From: Alteromonas sp. BL110
GTDB lineage: Bacteria; Pseudomonadota; Gammaproteobacteria; Enterobacterales; Alteromonadaceae
Assembly (NCBI RefSeq): GCF_003443615.1
Contig: NZ_CP031967.1
Location: 372,001-436,000, forward strand
Direction: 5' to 3'
Length of the DNA: 64,000 nucleotides
Position numbers and translations under genes: made by a program
Shown: one piece after another, positions 27,976-36,223 of the stretch
How the letters are laid out: each line of letters begins with the position of its first letter
Position numbering within the stretch: position 1 is the stretch's first letter
Notes under the pieces: generated by a model
The model's input: only the letters and a program-made list of their open reading frames with translations
The model's database searches: none
Told to the model about the DNA's origin: nothing

Positions 27976-28012
27976 AAAAAAACCTCAATGCATTGCTGCT
28001 GTTGAGGTTTTT
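27976..28012 (-). terminator. ffh terminator
   Basis: AAAAACCTCAA and TTGAGGTTTTT (28002-28012) form an 11-bp stem. On the minus strand it is followed by a run of T, directly after ffh. Confidence 0.85.
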
Positions 28013-28035
28013 GGTCGTTTTAGAACTATAGCTAA

Positions 28036-29475
28036 TTAGCGTGGTGGGAAGCCGCCGCCTCCGCCGAAGCCGCCCCCGCCAAATCCACCTGGGCCGCCCG
28101 GACCGCCAGGGCCTCCAAAGCCGCCACCGCCCGGTGGCATCATGCCTTTCATTTGGCGCATCATTTTCTTCATGCCACCGCCAGACATCTTCTTCATCAT
28201 TTTCTGCATTTGCGTAAACTGTTTAAGCAAACGGTTTACGTCTTGAATCTGCGTACCTGAACCTGCCGCAATACGACGCTTACGTGAACCTTTAATCATA
28301 TCAGGGCGCGCACGCTCAGCCGGCGTCATTGAATTGATTATGGCTTCCATTTGGTTGAACTGCTTGTCATTGGCCTGATCTTTAATTTTATCAGACATAC
28401 CGCCCATGCCAGGCAGCTTATCAAGCATTCCCATCATGCCGCCCATGTTCTTCATCTGCTCAAGCTGATCTTTAAAATCTTGCAAATCGAAGCCTTTACC
28501 TTTCTGCACCTTTTTGGCCAGCTTTTCGGCTTTTGACTTATCAACTTTACGCTCAACCTCTTCGATAAGGCTAAGTACGTCACCCATGCCCAAGATTCGA
28601 GAAGCGACACGTTCAGGGTGGAAAGGCTCAAGTGCATCAACCTTCTCCCCCATACCGATAAACTTGATTGGCTTACCGGTAATGTGGCGAACCGACAGCG
28701 CAGCACCGCCTCGAGCGTCACCATCCGCTTTGGTAAGGATTACACCGGTAAGCGGAAGCGCATCGTTAAAGGCTTTTGCCGTATTCGCAGCATCTTGCCC
28801 CGTCATGGCGTCAACCACAAACAGTGTTTCAATAGGCTTAACGGAAGCGTGAAGTTCTTTAATTTCGTCCATCATGTCGTTGTCAACATGCAAACGACCT
28901 GCGGTATCCACTAACAGTACATCAAAGAAGTTCTTCTTCGCTTCAACAATGGCATCGTTAACGATATCAATCGGCTTTTGTAAAATCGTTGACGGATGAA
29001 AAGCAACATTCACTTCACCGGCCAGGGTTTCAAGCTGCTTGATAGCGGCGGGACGGTATACGTCGGCACTCACTACCATGACTTTCTTTTTCTCGCGCTC
29101 TGTTAAATATTTGGCGAGTTTACCTACAGAGGTGGTTTTACCCGCACCTTGTAAGCCAGCCATTAGCACAACAGCAGGAGGCTGAGTAGCGAGGTTAAGC
29201 TTCTCGTTCGCCTCCCCCATCACAGACTCTAGTTCAGACTGAACAATTTTAATGAATACTTGGCCAGGTTTAAGACTCTTGGTCACTTCTGTACCAACAG
29301 CACGCTCTTTTACCTGTGCAACAAACGACTTGACCACTGGAAGCGCCACGTCGGCTTCAAGAAGTGCCATTCGCACTTCGCGTAGCGTTTCTTTAATATT
29401 GTCTTCAGTAAGACGCCCTTTACCGCTGACATTTCGTAATGTCTGGCCTAAGCGTTCTGATAAATTCTCAAACAT
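28036..29475 (-). CDS. ffh: signal recognition particle protein Ffh with Gly-rich tail
   Basis: Ffh binds 4.5S RNA and signal peptides and targets inner-membrane proteins with FtsY. The 479-residue protein has the N domain, the GTPase G domain (GLQGAGKTTSVGKLA, VDTAGRLHVD, TKADGDARGGAAL) and the Met-rich M domain with GSGTQIQDVNRLLKQF. After the usual end near MKGMMPP it carries an extra tail of about 30 residues made almost only of Gly, Phe and Pro (GGGGFGGPGG). E. coli Ffh is 453 residues and lacks it. It has its own terminator and is divergent from ypjD. Confidence 0.96.
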   Translation of the reverse strand: MFENLSERLGQTLRNVSGKGRLTEDNIKETLREVRMALLEADVALPVVKSFVAQVKERAVGTEVTKSLKPGQVFIKIVQSELESVMGEANEKLNLATQPPAVVLMAGLQGAGKTTSVGKLAKYLTEREKKKVMVVSADVYRPAAIKQLETLAGEVNVAFHPSTILQKPIDIVNDAIVEAKKNFFDVLLVDTAGRLHVDNDMMDEIKELHASVKPIETLFVVDAMTGQDAANTAKAFNDALPLTGVILTKADGDARGGAALSVRHITGKPIKFIGMGEKVDALEPFHPERVASRILGMGDVLSLIEEVERKVDKSKAEKLAKKVQKGKGFDLQDFKDQLEQMKNMGGMMGMLDKLPGMGGMSDKIKDQANDKQFNQMEAIINSMTPAERARPDMIKGSRKRRIAAGSGTQIQDVNRLLKQFTQMQKMMKKMSGGGMKKMMRQMKGMMPPGGGGFGGPGGPGGPGGFGGGGFGGGGGFPPR

Positions 29476-29784
29476 AGTATGAAACTTCTTTTTATTTCAG
29501 ACGTAATGCCCACATTGTAACGTAAAAGCGAAGCGTAACGTACCCACAATTGCGGTTAAATTTTTAAACTTTTGCTCAGGTATCTATTGTTTTTTTGTTG
29601 TCGTTCTAACACTAGGATACGCGGCAAAGGTTAATAGACCACAGATATGCGAGCTTTATATAACCACACTAAAAGTGGGTGTGAAACAAACAAAATCAAG
29701 GAGATGGTTGAATTTACTTGCAAGTTGAAGTATCAATACCGACTCAGTCGGTGAAGACATCACCTACCTATTACAGGACGCATC
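29476..29784. other. ffh-ypjD divergent promoter region
   Basis: This 309-bp region must contain two divergent promoters. No consensus pair is convincing. A perfect palindrome ACCGACTCAGTCGGT lies at 29738-29752, and AGGA precedes the ypjD ATG. Confidence 0.5.
29738..29752. repeat. 15-bp palindrome before ypjD
   Basis: ACCGACT-C-AGTCGGT is a perfect inverted repeat 32 bp before the ypjD start. It could be an operator or a hairpin in the 5' leader; nothing decides between them. Confidence 0.5.
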
Positions 29785-30576
29785 ATGAACACCCTTTTCG
29801 CCATTTCTGCTGCTTTACTCTACGCGTTGGCTGCGGCAGTGCTTATTGGCAAATTCGTACATCAAGACGGCCCAAACAAACGTTTAGGTCTATCTATCGC
29901 TAGTGTAGGGGCAATTGCACATATCGCGTTTCTTTCCAACGCCATTATCGTTGCGCCAGGTCAGGATATGAGTGTAACCAACGTGCTTTCTTTAGTGTCG
30001 TGGATAATCACCATTTCCATGCTCATTTTCGCCCGCGCTATTGCGAATTTAATTTTACTTCCCGTTGTATTCGGCTTTGCTTGCCTTTCGGTACTTGCTT
30101 CTCAGTTTATTCCCGTGTCGTACATCATGCATATTGAACTGCAGCCCGGCTTGGTTATTCATATCAGCTTATCCTTGTTTGCATACTGTACCTTGGTCAT
30201 TGCATTTTTGTATGCACTTCAAATGTCGTACATTACCTATAGGCTTAAACAAAAAGGTGCGGCGCTACTCCATTCATCACTACCGCCTCTAATGCTGGTG
30301 GAAAACATCTTGTTCAAGTTATTACTTGCAGGCACCTGCCTATTAACCGTGTCGCTTATTAGCGGTTTTGTTTTCTTAGAAGACATGTTTAATAAAACCT
30401 ACGCGCACAAAACGGTGCTTTCCGCTGCAGCGCTCGTGGTTTTCCTTATTCTTCTGATAGGCCAGAAACTTCGAGGTTGGCGCGGGCGTCAGGTCATTGT
30501 AATGACGGTATTGGGTGTTACGCTTTTATCTCTTGCCTATTTTGGTAGCAAGCTGGTTCGCGAGTTCCTTCTTTAA
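29785..30576 (+). CDS. ypjD: YpjD-like CcsA/HemX-family membrane protein
   Basis: The 263-residue integral membrane protein has eight predicted spans and matches the cytochrome c assembly (CcsA-like) superfamily. In E. coli ypjD (corE) lies beside ffh and upstream of yfjD, exactly as here. E. coli work links the pair to divalent-cation (cobalt/magnesium) handling. Heme chaperone function is not implied by the fold alone. AGGA precedes the ATG. Confidence 0.85.
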   Translation: MNTLFAISAALLYALAAAVLIGKFVHQDGPNKRLGLSIASVGAIAHIAFLSNAIIVAPGQDMSVTNVLSLVSWIITISMLIFARAIANLILLPVVFGFACLSVLASQFIPVSYIMHIELQPGLVIHISLSLFAYCTLVIAFLYALQMSYITYRLKQKGAALLHSSLPPLMLVENILFKLLLAGTCLLTVSLISGFVFLEDMFNKTYAHKTVLSAAALVVFLILLIGQKLRGWRGRQVIVMTVLGVTLLSLAYFGSKLVREFLL

Positions 30577-30590
30577 ATAGAGACACATAT

Positions 30591-30626
30591 AGCCGCCGAG
30601 TCTATCAACAACATGGCTAGGCGGCT
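30591..30626 (+). terminator. possible ypjD terminator
   Basis: AGCCGCC (30591-30597) and GGCGGCT (30620-30626) form a 7-bp GC stem with a 22-base loop. No T-run follows, so the call is weak. Confidence 0.35.
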
Positions 30627-30739
30627 CTCACTTTACGCTGAACTTTCTAAGTAATTAGGGTGATATCAACAATTACCCCTTGAAACTCACCCCTCAAATC
30701 AATACATTTGAAGCCTTAGTTTAGACAGGAACCCCTTAA

Positions 30740-32035
30740 TTGGACGACATATCAACGAGTACGCTGTTTATCGCGCTCGGCGTACTCATATTACTATCTG
30801 CGTATTTCTCTAGTTCAGAAACAGGCATGATGTCGATAAATCGTTATCGACTTAAGCACTTGCAAGGAGAAGGCAACCGCTCGGCTATGCGTGTTGCAAA
30901 GCTTCTAGAACGACCAGACCGCCTAATCGGCCTCATCCTTATCGGTAACAACCTTGTTAACATAGCGGCTTCTTCGCTTGCCACCATACTCTGTATTCGC
31001 CTATTTGGTGACTATTGGGGGCTGTTCGCCGCCACCTTTGGCCTAACGTTAGTATTGCTAATTTTCGCAGAAGTCACCCCTAAAACCTTGGCGGCACTTT
31101 ATCCAGAAAAGATAGCCTTTCCAAGTTCTATTATTCTGCTTCCATTACTCACTCTACTGTACCCTTTTGTCGCCGCTATAAACGGTATTACCAACGGTAT
31201 TCTTGCACTGCTAAAAATTAGTCCTGCAAATGGCAATGATGATTCATTGAGCAGAGAAGAGCTAAGAACGGTAGTGTTTGAAGCTGGTGCTATGATCCCT
31301 AAGCGACACCAAGACATGTTAGTTAGCATTTTGGATTTAGAAAGCGTCACTGCCGAAGATATCATGGTGCCCCGCGCCGAAATCTTTGCCATAGATATCA
31401 ATGACGACTGGAAGAAAATTCAAAAAGCCTTGACCCATGCTCAACACACCCGAGTGTTGTTATACCGCGATAGCGTCGATGATGCGGTAGGCTTTGTACA
31501 CGTGCGTGATGCTTTGCGGCTTTTATCGAAAGATCAGTTTACCAAGTCGAGCCTGCTTCGCGCAGTACGGGAGATTTACTACACCCCAGAATCTACGCCT
31601 CTGCATACGCTAATGTATAAGTTTCAAGCAGAAAAAGAGCGCATTGCTCTAGTGGTAGATGAATATGGCGATATCATGGGTTTGGTGACCCTGGAAGATA
31701 TTCTTGAAGAAATTATCGGTGATTTTACCACCAGTATGGTCCCAGACCACAGTAAAGAAGCCCACGTGCAGCAAGATGGTTCGGTATTAGTTGACGGAAG
31801 CGCTAACGTGCGTGAATTAAACCGAGAAATGGACTGGAAATTACCAACCGAAGGACCGAAAACCCTTAACGGCCTATTACTTGAGTATCTTGAAGATATT
31901 CCAGAAAACAAGGTCAGCGTGCGTTTGGCAGGTTATCCCCTTGAAATCGTCGATATTTCAGAAAGCATGATAAAAACTGTCAGGATTATGCCGGAATATT
32001 ATGTTGCACCTAACGAGTCAAATAATGACCACTAA
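30740..32035 (+). CDS. yfjD: CNNM/CBS-domain transporter (YfjD/CorB type)
   Basis: The 431-residue protein has an N-terminal CNNM (DUF21) domain with three to four spans (ALGVLILLSAYFSSSETGMM, LIGNNLVNIAAS), a tandem CBS domain (about 200-330, with MVPRAEI and DEYGDIMGLVTLEDILEEIIGD) and a C-terminal CorC/HlyC domain (about 345-425). Family members export or sense Mg/Co ions. The start is TTG with AGGA about 10 bases before it. It follows ypjD as in E. coli. Confidence 0.93.
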   Translation: MDDISTSTLFIALGVLILLSAYFSSSETGMMSINRYRLKHLQGEGNRSAMRVAKLLERPDRLIGLILIGNNLVNIAASSLATILCIRLFGDYWGLFAATFGLTLVLLIFAEVTPKTLAALYPEKIAFPSSIILLPLLTLLYPFVAAINGITNGILALLKISPANGNDDSLSREELRTVVFEAGAMIPKRHQDMLVSILDLESVTAEDIMVPRAEIFAIDINDDWKKIQKALTHAQHTRVLLYRDSVDDAVGFVHVRDALRLLSKDQFTKSSLLRAVREIYYTPESTPLHTLMYKFQAEKERIALVVDEYGDIMGLVTLEDILEEIIGDFTTSMVPDHSKEAHVQQDGSVLVDGSANVRELNREMDWKLPTEGPKTLNGLLLEYLEDIPENKVSVRLAGYPLEIVDISESMIKTVRIMPEYYVAPNESNNDH

Positions 32036-32072
32036 GCAATGTAGTGGTTATTATACCTTTTGACCTTATCTG

Positions 32073-32267
32073 CTAGCCTTTTGTTTCGTCAGCGAGACGT
32101 TGTGCACGATTTGCCAGCGCTCTTGCTTTTGCAGCAGCGACTTTATCTGATAGTTCAGATAACCTGGCAATAATATCCTGCGTCTCCTCATCTTCACGTA
32201 AATCAGCCTCCGCCATATGCGATTGCAATGAACGTTTAAGGAGCTCAGGAATAGATTTGCTGTCCAT
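32073..32267 (-). CDS. small helical protein, unknown
   Basis: From the ATG at 32267 a 64-residue protein reads MDSKSIPELLKRSLQSHMAE and continues with a strongly helical, Ala/Glu/Lys/Arg-rich sequence likely to form a coiled coil. The same frame is open further upstream but that part has a composition unlike protein and overlaps sixA. It is on the sixA strand, about 120 bp downstream of it. No family is recognised. Confidence 0.6.
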   Translation of the reverse strand: MDSKSIPELLKRSLQSHMAEADLREDEETQDIIARLSELSDKVAAAKARALANRAQRLADETKG

Positions 32268-32388
32268 TTCCCAACCCTTCAATAGAATAAACTTTGACAC
32301 TCTCAAAAAGGCTATCGACCGGACAGGGATATACTTAACAAGTATTTGTTCAATTTTTATTGAGTCACGTGAGAATGAGTGGACAGAA

Positions 32389-32916
32389 CTAGAGACCTTG
32401 ATAGTGCGTAACCAAGGTGCCCTTGTGCTCATTCAAAGAATACTTAATAACCGCGATTGACGCTGTAGAAAACAAGCTGGTGGTATAGGACTGGCAAAGC
32501 TCATCAACCAAATAGCTAACTAGTGGCATATGGCTAACGACAAGCAGCTTTTTAATGGGCTTTTTAGAGTTAACTGCTGCGTGAAGCAGGCCGTCGATAT
32601 AATCACTTACCAAACGCGGCGAGCCTTCTGGCACAATATCTTCATTACTTTCAACTTTACTCGCTACCACATCTAACGACACCATATCAAAGGTTTGCTT
32701 AGCCCTGCGATACGGACTTACAAGCGCTAAATCAACAACGCCCTCGTCGCAATACTGACCTTTTAGCCATAGTGCAGCGGACTTCGCTTGCTCCCGGCCT
32801 ACCGAGGTAAGCTGTCTACTTTTGTCATCGAGTCGAGGCGCTTCTGCTTCACCGTGACGCATAATGAAAAGATAAATGTCGTCGTTGCTACTTTGACCTG
32901 ACATAACATTGCGCAT
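32389..32916 (-). CDS. sixA: phosphohistidine phosphatase SixA
   Basis: SixA removes phosphate from phosphohistidine, classically on the HPt domain of ArcB. The 175-residue histidine-phosphatase-superfamily protein has the MRHGEAE catalytic loop near residue 19, SPYRRAKQTF with the phosphate-binding Arg, and SHMPLVSYL with the second catalytic His. It carries a short N-terminal extension before the first strand; the second Met at residue 5 is a possible start. Confidence 0.9.
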   Translation of the reverse strand: MRNVMSGQSSNDDIYLFIMRHGEAEAPRLDDKSRQLTSVGREQAKSAALWLKGQYCDEGVVDLALVSPYRRAKQTFDMVSLDVVASKVESNEDIVPEGSPRLVSDYIDGLLHAAVNSKKPIKKLLVVSHMPLVSYLVDELCQSYTTSLFSTASIAVIKYSLNEHKGTLVTHYQGL

Positions 32917-33075
32917 AGTATTAATGAAAGTACGCTAACGATATCAGAGAGCTGAATCTACGCCTAGCGCAAAACCGTGAATAATGTGAATTTTCGACTA
33001 TTATTTAATGTTTTGTGAAGATTATCTTAATAGATGCTCCAGCAGTAAGGTGCCCTTGACCATATATGGGAAAAT

Positions 33076-35823
33076 GTGAATAACACGATTAACTTAGAAA
33101 ACGCGCATCACACAACTTTGCCTAACGGCCTGCGTGTTATGCTGTGTCATACGCCCGAGGCAAATGAGTCGTTCGTTTCTATGGCGGTACGAGCAGGACA
33201 CTTCTACGACCCCAACGACTGTCAGGGGTTAGCCCACCTTTTGGAACACATGCTTTTTATGGGGAGCCGGCACTTACCCAAACCCAACGCTATAAATGGC
33301 TTTATTGAACAGCATGGGGGCTCCATAAACGCGTGGACTGGCACCGAATACGCTAATTACCATTTTAATTGTAGTGGTGACGCGATTGCGCAAACCTTAC
33401 CTGCTTTTGCCGATATGCTTAGGCAACCTTTGTTCGAGGAAGAAGCCCTCGCCAACGAAATAAAAAACATACATGCGGAATTTGAGTTCAAGAAAAAAGA
33501 TGACCTTCGTCGCCTTTATCAAATTCACAAAGAAACCTGTAATCCACAGCATCCTTTCGCTAAATTCTCAGTAGGTAATAGCGATACCTTTTCTCAACAT
33601 GGGGGCGCTGCGTTAAAGCAACAACTCAAAGCACTTCACCATACTTATTACTGCGCAAAGAACATGTGCCTGTGTATTGCCAGTAGCATGCCTTTACCTC
33701 AACTTGAAGCATTAGTGCATCAATGTTTTGCAAGTATGCCGTCAGGACAGTTAGCGACAGATGACTGGCCTGTCCTTTACACCGAAAATGAATTGGGTAT
33801 ACAAATAAACATTCACCCACTTCAGTCAGCAAAGCGAATGATAGTGACATTCGCCCTACCCGCTTTACAAAATGACTATAAAACGAAACCGTTGAATTAT
33901 ATTAGTCATTTAATTGGCGATGAAGGCGAAGGTAGTTTGCTTGCCTACCTTAAAGAAAAAGACTGGGCGCTGAACCTTATTGCTGGTTCGGGTATTGAGG
34001 GAGACAATTTTAAAGACTTCAATGTTAGTTTCCAGCTTACTCAAAACGGGCTGGAAAACAAAACCCGCGTATTGGAAGCATTATTTAGTTACATCTCAAT
34101 AATTCGAGAAGCATCCCATGAAGATTGGCGCTTTCACGAAAAATCAAAGTTAAATACTTTAGCTCTTGAGTACGAAGAAAATATCAAGCCACTTAGTGTG
34201 GTGACTGAATACGCGCAGCACCAGTTTATTTTTGGAGCAAACGAAATAGGAAAACTGCGCTCTACCATAGACAGCTATGATAAAGATGTCATTGAACATG
34301 CTTTATCCTATTTCGCCCCGGATAACATTCGCCTTAAGGTTATTTCTAAAGACGTGAAAACCACACAAGTTTGTGCGTTCTACGAAGCCGAATACAGTGT
34401 AGAGAAAATTTCGCCTGAACTGTTGCGCGAACTTGCGTCACCAAAGGCCATTAGTCAATTGCAGCTTCCTCCACCTAACCCTTATTTAGCAAGTGAATAC
34501 AGCCTCATTTTGCCTGAAGCTGGCTTTAATATTCCTAATAAATTAGTGGATAATGGAGGTTATCGCTTTTGGTTTGCCCAAGATCAGCAGTTCCATAGCC
34601 CTAAAGGCGATATTTATATCTCTTTTGACGCGGCGAAATTTTCTGACTCTCTACTGGCTGTTGCTGCTAAACGCATCTGGCTGGGCGCGTTAAATGATTA
34701 CCTGCAAGCTAAATATTACAGAGCCGAAATAGCCGGTCTGCATTATCGTATATATGGACATCAAGCTGGGTTTACGCTTCACACCCGAGGCTTCACTAAT
34801 CAACAAACCCTGTTAGCCAATCAGCTTCTCGCTGCCGTGCTTGATTTCATACCTGATGAAAAAGCCTTTGAACATCACAAAGCGCTGCAGATTCAGAGTC
34901 TTCACAATTCTTTATTAAATAAACCCACTAACCGGTTATTTTCACGATTAAGTGTACTCATACAGCGTAACACTCAGGCGCCGGTAGAACTATTAGATGT
35001 GATAGACACCATCTCTTACGAGCAGATGCTTAATTTCAGAACCCGTGCTTTTGAACACTATTTTATCGAAGCATTTATGCACGGAAACTGGGCTAGCGAA
35101 GAAGCAAAAGCCTTTTCAGCAACCCTACAAAAACAATGTAAAAATGCAGGTGGTGGACCGCTTTCACGGGCGGTATCTAAGCTTCCTGTGGGCGGAACGC
35201 TTTATCATGAAGTGCTTTGTAACCACGATGACTCTGCGGTAGTGCTTTATCTACAAGCCCCCTCGCCGGGCTTTACCGACACGGCGCTCTGCATGGTATT
35301 AGAGCAAATGCTGGCCGCCCCATTTTTCAATGCATTAAGAACAGAGCAGCAATTGGGTTATATTGTAGGAACCGGCTATGTGCCGCACAACCAGCACCCT
35401 GGTATCGCGTTCTACATCCAAAGTCCGCAGTGCAGCCCGAAGCATTTGTTAGATGCAATGACCGACTTTTTATTTCAGCAACTAAATGAAATTGAGTTCT
35501 ATCGCTTCTACTGGCCGACTATTCAGCAGAATTTAATAAAACAGTTAGAGGAACGAGATCTAACGCTTTCTATGAAATCTCAGCGGCTATGGGTGAGTTT
35601 GGGTACACAGGACCTAGGGTTTAATCGAAACGTAAAACTCGCGGAGCGAGTCAAAGCACTGAGTTTTGAAGAAATCCAGGGGTTTGCGCAGCAACTTGCT
35701 AAGCGTGAACGCTGTGGAGAACTTGTCCTTTTTTCAAAAGGAAAGTTCGAGGCGATTTCCACCCAAGAGAAACGTACAATAAACAGTATTTCACACTTCA
35801 AACAAGAAATACCTTACTACTGA
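33076..35823 (+). CDS. M16-family zinc metallopeptidase (pitrilysin/insulinase type)
   Basis: The 915-residue protein is a four-domain M16A peptidase. The inverted zinc motif is HLLEH at 54-58 and the third ligand is Glu135 in NIHAEFEF, 77 residues after the motif as in pitrilysin. The C-terminal half includes ALRTEQQLGYIVGTG, the conserved non-catalytic-half motif. Pitrilysin of E. coli is periplasmic with a signal peptide; here no signal is seen, so a cytoplasmic protease is more likely. It starts with GTG. It should degrade small to mid-size peptides. Confidence 0.92.
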   Translation: MNNTINLENAHHTTLPNGLRVMLCHTPEANESFVSMAVRAGHFYDPNDCQGLAHLLEHMLFMGSRHLPKPNAINGFIEQHGGSINAWTGTEYANYHFNCSGDAIAQTLPAFADMLRQPLFEEEALANEIKNIHAEFEFKKKDDLRRLYQIHKETCNPQHPFAKFSVGNSDTFSQHGGAALKQQLKALHHTYYCAKNMCLCIASSMPLPQLEALVHQCFASMPSGQLATDDWPVLYTENELGIQINIHPLQSAKRMIVTFALPALQNDYKTKPLNYISHLIGDEGEGSLLAYLKEKDWALNLIAGSGIEGDNFKDFNVSFQLTQNGLENKTRVLEALFSYISIIREASHEDWRFHEKSKLNTLALEYEENIKPLSVVTEYAQHQFIFGANEIGKLRSTIDSYDKDVIEHALSYFAPDNIRLKVISKDVKTTQVCAFYEAEYSVEKISPELLRELASPKAISQLQLPPPNPYLASEYSLILPEAGFNIPNKLVDNGGYRFWFAQDQQFHSPKGDIYISFDAAKFSDSLLAVAAKRIWLGALNDYLQAKYYRAEIAGLHYRIYGHQAGFTLHTRGFTNQQTLLANQLLAAVLDFIPDEKAFEHHKALQIQSLHNSLLNKPTNRLFSRLSVLIQRNTQAPVELLDVIDTISYEQMLNFRTRAFEHYFIEAFMHGNWASEEAKAFSATLQKQCKNAGGGPLSRAVSKLPVGGTLYHEVLCNHDDSAVVLYLQAPSPGFTDTALCMVLEQMLAAPFFNALRTEQQLGYIVGTGYVPHNQHPGIAFYIQSPQCSPKHLLDAMTDFLFQQLNEIEFYRFYWPTIQQNLIKQLEERDLTLSMKSQRLWVSLGTQDLGFNRNVKLAERVKALSFEEIQGFAQQLAKRERCGELVLFSKGKFEAISTQEKRTINSISHFKQEIPYY

Positions 35824-36223
35824 GCATGTTTTTCTTTTATTGCGCTGTTACAAACTTCCGGCTACTCGGCTTTTAGTTTAAGGACCATCTTATGCCCTCT
35901 TTTATTGTCTTTCTTGAGTAGCAGGCTTTAAATTCTTTCCATAATATTTCTTTTTCGTCAACATATTACAGAAAACACATAGCAACCAAGGATTTAGACA
36001 AGATATAAACGTCAAGTTTTTGACCACAGTGTCGATAAATAGACACCGGATTTATTTCCAAACTTATTTAGCATTGCTTAATAAGTAACCCATCATCCCT
36101 GTTAACCCTAAAAAGTCCTTGTAGAGACTCAGTTAATTCGGCATATTTATTACTCTGGTCGTTAGGGATGCTGCCAGTAAAAAAATAAAAAAATAATAAA
36201 TGGCGTATGCCAAAGGTGTATAG
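35824..36223. other. intergenic region before large sensor gene
   Basis: Over 400 bp no gene is supported. GTGTC-N8-GACAC (36029-36046) is a small inverted repeat, and AAAGG lies about 9 bases before the GTG at 36224. The region is AT-rich. Confidence 0.5.

Noticed and set aside
29718..29903. 61-codon frame overlapping the ypjD start
   Set aside because: Out-of-frame shadow with Cys/His/Arg-rich composition; ypjD in the other frame is a clear membrane protein with AGGA before its ATG.
32268..32432. Longer form of the small protein at 32073-32267
   Set aside because: The extra 55 residues overlap the end of sixA, lack protein-like composition and no ribosome-binding site supports that start.
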